Positions 5,793 to 9,648 of a stretch of 9,648 nucleotides of DNA are shown here, piece after piece. The stretch is from contig DAIQRD010000095.1 of NCBI GenBank assembly GCA_036786445.1, forward strand, positions 1 to 9,648, in the 5' to 3' direction. How positions within the stretch are numbered: the first letter of the stretch is position 1; the number at the start of each line of letters is the position of its first letter. The notes beneath the pieces were generated by a model. It saw only the letters and a list, made by a program, of their open reading frames with translations, was not told the origin of the DNA and did not search any database. The DNA is from JAAZMF01 sp036786445. GTDB lineage: Bacteria > Bacillota > Limnochordia > DTU087. Both the position numbers and the translations under genes were made by a program.

Positions 5793-7382
5793 ATGGATAC
5801 CATGGAGGATTACACCGAGGAAGAGTGGTTTATTTGTGCTGGAAAAGGGGCTAATCAACTGATGACATTTTTAGGAATTGATATTGGTACTACACACTGT
5901 AAAGCCGGTCTATTCGCCAGTGATGGCACAGCTTTAGCTGTTGCTACTCGGCCTACCCCTTACGAGGAGTCTGGTGGTGGTTACGCTGACATTGATCCCG
6001 AAGGCCTCTGGCAGGCGGTGCTTTTGGCTCTAAAGGAAATCCTACCAGGAGATGTTGGTAGATCCGTTGCCGCTATCGGCATCGCGAGTATGGCTGAGAC
6101 AGGACTTTTGCTAGATATCCATAGCGGTAAGCCACGCACACCCCTAATTCCCTGGTTTGATACTCGGGCCAAGGAGCAAGTGGGCGCTAGTATGGGACAA
6201 ATAACACCTTTGGAACGCTTTCAAAGAACTGGTTTGCATCCAAGCTTCAAGTATAGTCTGCCAAAGATCTTGTGGCTGCGGGAGCAGGAGAGGGAGATCA
6301 CCCGGGATGCGCTGTGGCTATCGGCCTCCGACTATATCGCCTACAGGCTGACGGGCAAATGTGGTACCGACTATACGCTAGCAGCCCGTACTTATGGATT
6401 CCGTATCGATACCAAGATGTGGGACAGGGAGATACTGAAAGGTCTCGATCTAGAACCATCTCTTTTCCCAACCGCCTATCCCAGTGGACATGCTGTTGGC
6501 ACCGTGGTTAGAGGGGACAAGCTGGGTTTGAACCTAGGCCAAGCTGTGCCAGTGGCTGTTTCCGGTCATGATCACAGCTGTGCCGCTTTGGCCGTTGGCG
6601 CCACCGAGCCAGGGATTGTGTACGATTCCATGGGAACAGCTGAAAACCTGATGGGCACTCTACCGGAAAGCCCTCTAGGTGAGGCTGAATTCCGCTCTGG
6701 TCTCACCTTTGGCTGTCACGTCCTTCCTGGCCACATGTTCTGGATGGGAGGGCAATCCAACTCTGGTGGCTCAGTGGAATGGCTGCGTGGGGTGCTATGT
6801 GAAGAGCCTCTTAGCTATGAACAGCTAGAAGAGCTCTTGGCTGCGGTGGACCCTGAGCCTTCTGGCATCGTTTATTTGCCTTACTTATCTGGTAGTGGTT
6901 CACCTTGGCCGGATGTGAATACCCAAGGGGCTTTTATTGGATTGCAGAAAAGACACGGACAGGGAGATTTGCTTAAGGCAGTCCTAGAGGGCACGGCGTT
7001 TGAAATGGAAGCCATTCGCCGTAGTGCAGAGGCAGTAACTGGCTCACCCATTAGTCGGGTTACCGCGGTAGGTGGCGGCACCCGCAATCCATATTGGCTT
7101 CAAATAAAGGCAGATGTTTCCCATTGTGAGTATGTAATTCCCCCGATATCTGAATCAACTCTGCTGGGAGCGGCCCTAGTGGCCGGTTTAGGGTGTGGAG
7201 TACTAGATCGAGATGGGATTGCTGATATAGTAACCCGTCAAGAGCAGGCGGGGACCAAAGTGATCCCTGATGCAAAACGGCATCAAGCCTATCAGTATTG
7301 GTATGAGCAGGCATATCTGCGACTGCAAGGACCTTTGCGAGAATACTACAACTATCTATCTAAGGAGCGATCTGATTCATGA
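5793..7382 (+). CDS. FGGY-family carbohydrate kinase
   Basis: This is an ATP-dependent sugar kinase of the FGGY (xylulokinase/gluconokinase/fuculokinase) fold, 529 residues from this start. It shows the phosphate-1 loop FLGIDIGTT (residues 26-34), the PWFDTR segment near 120, the putative catalytic base Asp260 in SGHDHSCAALAVGA, the DSMGTAE loop, GGQSNSGGSVEWL, and the C-terminal adenosine-site signature AVGGGTRNPYWLQIKAD near 423-439. Substrate specificity is not readable; relatives act on ketoses, polyols or aldonates. The ATG at 5793 has AAGGT 5-6 bases upstream and follows a good promoter, but it adds 23 residues before the usual family start. The ATG at 5862 (MTFLGIDIGTT, 506 residues) fits the family better but has only a weak, distant GGGG. 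The stop overlaps the aldolase start by ATGA, so the two are translationally coupled. It probably supplies the phosphorylated substrate for the aldolase. Confidence 0.9.
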   Translation: MDTMEDYTEEEWFICAGKGANQLMTFLGIDIGTTHCKAGLFASDGTALAVATRPTPYEESGGGYADIDPEGLWQAVLLALKEILPGDVGRSVAAIGIASMAETGLLLDIHSGKPRTPLIPWFDTRAKEQVGASMGQITPLERFQRTGLHPSFKYSLPKILWLREQEREITRDALWLSASDYIAYRLTGKCGTDYTLAARTYGFRIDTKMWDREILKGLDLEPSLFPTAYPSGHAVGTVVRGDKLGLNLGQAVPVAVSGHDHSCAALAVGATEPGIVYDSMGTAENLMGTLPESPLGEAEFRSGLTFGCHVLPGHMFWMGGQSNSGGSVEWLRGVLCEEPLSYEQLEELLAAVDPEPSGIVYLPYLSGSGSPWPDVNTQGAFIGLQKRHGQGDLLKAVLEGTAFEMEAIRRSAEAVTGSPISRVTAVGGGTRNPYWLQIKADVSHCEYVIPPISESTLLGAALVAGLGCGVLDRDGIADIVTRQEQAGTKVIPDAKRHQAYQYWYEQAYLRLQGPLREYYNYLSKERSDS

Positions 7383-8308
7383 CACGATCACAGTATCCCA
7401 ACGTAGTTTCACTCAATACTTTGCTAGAAGAAGCCGAGAAGGGACGCTATGCAGTCGGCTCTTTCTCGGCCCGCTGTACCCCTTTCATCAGGCCGATACT
7501 GCTGGCAGGCGAGAAAGCAGGATCGCCTTTAATACTTCAGATATCCAGTCGGGAATTGGGCAGGTACAGTATCACCCCGGCGGAGTTTGCCGAAGAGTTC
7601 TATAAAGTGTTGCGGGAGGAAGCGATCTCCATCCCAGTAGCCTTGCATCTAGATCACACTAAAGATTTTGAAATAATAAAAGCGGCCATTGCTGCTGGTT
7701 TCAACTCTGTGATGGTCGATGCCTCCCATGAACAGTTTGCAGATAATGTAGCAGCTACTCGAAGGGTAGTGGAATATGCCCACCCCAAAGGTGTATCTGT
7801 AGAAGCAGAGTTAGGGCGCATTGGCAGCACAGACTTTGTGGAAACAGATACTGACGAAGAGTTATTCACAGACCCTGAGGAAGCCCGGCAGTTTGTGGAA
7901 GAGACTAATGTTGATGCTTTGGCTGTGTCAGTGGGTACTGCCCATGGAGTGTATAAGGTTAGGCAGCCCCGAGTAGATCATGCAAGGCTTGAAGCCATTC
8001 GCGCACAGACAGCAGTCCATCTAGTACTACATGGCGGATCAGGTGTGCCCTCCAGCATGATTCGGCTGGCCATCGAGTGTCCCGGTGGTGGTATTAGCAA
8101 AGTCAATATCGCTACAGACCTAGAGCTGGCTTTCTTGGCTGCCATCGGTCGTGAGAATCACTTGACCAATCAAGAGTGCTGTGGCTTGGATCCAAAACTA
8201 CTGCAGGTAGGTCAGGCGGCTGTGGAGAATGTGGTGGCAGAGAAGATGACCAATTTCCTGGGCAGTGCAGGGAAGGTAGCCGAAAAGGCGAGGGGTTCCA
8301 AGAACTAA
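7379..8308 (+). CDS. Class II (zinc) ketose-bisphosphate aldolase-like protein
   Basis: This TIM-barrel aldolase of 309 residues belongs to the FbaA/GatY/KbaY family, which cleaves ketose phosphates to a triose or other aldehyde plus DHAP. Visible sites are HLDHT (90-94, catalytic Asp92 and zinc ligand His93), the VMVDASH loop (111-117), VEAELGRIGS (141-150), zinc ligands His189 in SVGTAHGVYK and His218 in LVLHGGSG, and the phosphate-binding NIATD (243-247). The catalytic and metal residues are all present. The first barrel strand reads GSFSARC where family members usually have a GAFN-type sequence, and an insertion (CPGGG) precedes the NIATD loop, so the substrate may differ from fructose- or tagatose-bisphosphate. 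The start overlaps the kinase stop by 4 bases; AAGGAG lies 11 bases upstream, inside the kinase gene. It probably acts on the product of one of the two flanking kinases. Confidence 0.9.
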   Translation: MTRSQYPNVVSLNTLLEEAEKGRYAVGSFSARCTPFIRPILLAGEKAGSPLILQISSRELGRYSITPAEFAEEFYKVLREEAISIPVALHLDHTKDFEIIKAAIAAGFNSVMVDASHEQFADNVAATRRVVEYAHPKGVSVEAELGRIGSTDFVETDTDEELFTDPEEARQFVEETNVDALAVSVGTAHGVYKVRQPRVDHARLEAIRAQTAVHLVLHGGSGVPSSMIRLAIECPGGGISKVNIATDLELAFLAAIGRENHLTNQECCGLDPKLLQVGQAAVENVVAEKMTNFLGSAGKVAEKARGSKN

Positions 8309-8345
8309 GCTATTTTGAGGTATGGGCTTGTGGGGGGGTGGCTCC

Positions 8346-9647
8346 GTGATTGGTGTTGTCGCTGATGATCTGACTGGTGCCCATGATATTGGCAGCATGT
8401 TTGTGAAATCAGGTGCTTTGGTATATGTCTTTTCCTATACTGGAGAGACCCACGAGCCAGTGTTAAGTGGCTGGGAAATACCGGATGTACTGATCCTAGA
8501 CACCAATTCCCGCTTTGATACACCCATGATGGCATACAAGAAAGTCTTTCAAGCCACAGCAAGGCTGCGGGAGTTAGGCTGTGATCGGTTCTACAAGAAA
8601 ATCTGCTCTGCTTTTCGGGGAAATATCGGGTCTGAACTCGATGCAATGCTGGATGCTACAGATGAAGCTTTCGCTGCAGTAATAGTAGGTTTCCCCAAGA
8701 ATGGTCGCCAGACTATCCAGGGTATCCACTATATCCATGGAGTCAAGTTAGAAGAGTCAGAGTTTCGTTTTGATCCTGTTCACCCCATGACTAGTTCTAA
8801 TCTGGTGGAAATATTGCAGAGCCAGACCAAGCGCAGGGTGGGGCTGATTCCCAAGGCAGTAGTTGCGCAGGGCCCGACTATCTTGCGGAAAGCAGTGGAG
8901 CAGCTCAAGGGGATATACGATTACGTGATCATGGATGTTGCCGATCAGGGTTCCATAGAGGTAATAGCCCAAGGGCTACATGATCTACCTGTGCTGGGCG
9001 GAAGCTCAGCCATGGCAGAGGAATTGCCTGTTCTCCGTAGAAACAGTGATTTCAACCAATGCAGGGCTTTGCCAAAGCAAGCTAGTGAGGCTGGGCGAGG
9101 CGTCCTATGTGCTGCAGGCAGCCTAATGCCTCAGACTGCGGCTCAGGTGGAATACATGCGGCAGAGAGGTGCTCCCGTATTTGAGTTAGACTCGCTACGA
9201 ATTATGACACCAGACCAGCGCACTGCGGAGATTGAGGAGCTGTCTATTCAGATTGGAGCATCGCTGCAGCGGGGTGAGGATGTGGTGGTGCATACAGCAA
9301 ATGACTCCAAGGTCGTGGCCGAAACGAAGGCTATGGGACAAGCCCAAGGCCTAACCACACAGGCCATCTCCCGTGTCGTGTCAGGGGCTTTAGCAGAAGT
9401 GATATCTCACTGTGTACGCCAAGGAGGACCGATAGGGCTCCTCATCGCGGGCGGTGATACATCGGCAGCTGTGTGTGCCAACCTAGGGATTACAGGCATG
9501 CGGGTATGGCAGGAGATCGAGCCTGGGATCCCTTCCTGCATGTCCCTGACAGAGCCTCCACTTATGATGGTCCTCAAAGCTGGTGGTTTTGGTAAACCGG
9601 ACTTTTTCGCCAAGGCTGTTGCCCACTTGAAGGATCAAGGAAAATAG
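8346..9647 (+). CDS. Four-carbon acid sugar kinase family protein (DUF1537)
   Basis: This is a kinase of the DtnK/OtnK/YgbK family, whose characterised members phosphorylate threonate, erythronate derivatives such as 3-oxotetronates, and related acids. From GTG at 8346 it has 433 residues, a full-length protein. The N-terminal substrate domain opens with IGVVADDLTGAHDIG and contains LILDTNSR, a KKICSAFRGNIGSELDAML segment and GFPKNGRQTIQGIHYIHG. The C-terminal nucleotide-binding domain has LIAGGDTSAAV and the terminal LKAGGFGKPD. The start is uncertain: ATG at 8322 has a GAGG almost touching it, TTG at 8328 has GAGG 7 bases upstream, and GTG at 8346 follows a run of seven Gs at 7 bases and begins at the family's first strand. 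It lies 37 bases after the aldolase stop, in the same operon. The stop is the last codon of the window, so further operon genes may follow. Confidence 0.88.
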   Translation: MIGVVADDLTGAHDIGSMFVKSGALVYVFSYTGETHEPVLSGWEIPDVLILDTNSRFDTPMMAYKKVFQATARLRELGCDRFYKKICSAFRGNIGSELDAMLDATDEAFAAVIVGFPKNGRQTIQGIHYIHGVKLEESEFRFDPVHPMTSSNLVEILQSQTKRRVGLIPKAVVAQGPTILRKAVEQLKGIYDYVIMDVADQGSIEVIAQGLHDLPVLGGSSAMAEELPVLRRNSDFNQCRALPKQASEAGRGVLCAAGSLMPQTAAQVEYMRQRGAPVFELDSLRIMTPDQRTAEIEELSIQIGASLQRGEDVVVHTANDSKVVAETKAMGQAQGLTTQAISRVVSGALAEVISHCVRQGGPIGLLIAGGDTSAAVCANLGITGMRVWQEIEPGIPSCMSLTEPPLMMVLKAGGFGKPDFFAKAVAHLKDQGK

Positions 9648-9648
9648 T

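Noticed and set aside
8305..8646. 113-codon minus-strand open frame
   Set aside because: It is antisense to the DUF1537 kinase gene, whose protein sequence is clearly conserved.

Overview
The window looks like a chromosomal stretch from an anaerobic or thermophilic Firmicute (Clostridia or Limnochordia type). This is an inference from the strong GGAGG ribosome binding sites, the short sigma-A-like promoters, a YpsC/RlmL-type methyltransferase, and the LacI-controlled sugar genes beside a TnpB-type insertion sequence. G+C is roughly half by eye. No gene here fixes the genus.

Left third (1-2537, minus strand): a carbohydrate ABC importer operon in decay. Its order of transcription is LacI-family regulator (intact), solute-binding protein (broken), MalF/UgpA-type permease (broken). 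The regulator and binding-protein genes are only 4 bases apart. A long intercistronic hairpin separates the binding-protein gene from the permease gene. The binding protein has lost about 150 internal residues and one base. The permease has lost one base and is cut off just before its EAA loop by what looks like the right end of an IS200/IS605-family (TnpB) element, whose body would lie left of the window. A LacI-type palindrome sits over the regulator's own promoter.

Middle (2711-5574): a factor-independent terminator, then a housekeeping THUMP-domain rRNA methyltransferase (RlmL/YpsC type), both read leftward. Next comes a two-gene toxin-antitoxin operon, also leftward, with an MqsR-like toxin followed by a three-part antitoxin: MqsA-like zinc finger, XRE helix-turn-helix and Panacea/DUF4065 domain. 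A near-perfect palindrome covers the -10 box of the toxin-antitoxin promoter.

Right part (5721-9647, plus strand): a catabolic operon with a good promoter, encoding an FGGY sugar kinase, a class II (zinc) ketose-bisphosphate aldolase-like enzyme overlapping it by ATGA, and a DUF1537 four-carbon acid-sugar kinase. The three probably form a phosphorylate-and-cleave route for an unusual sugar or sugar acid. The substrate cannot be read from sequence. The combination of an FBP-type aldolase with a DUF1537 kinase and an FGGY kinase differs from the textbook threonate/erythronate clusters, and it is the best candidate here for an undescribed pathway. The operon runs to the end of the window and may continue.
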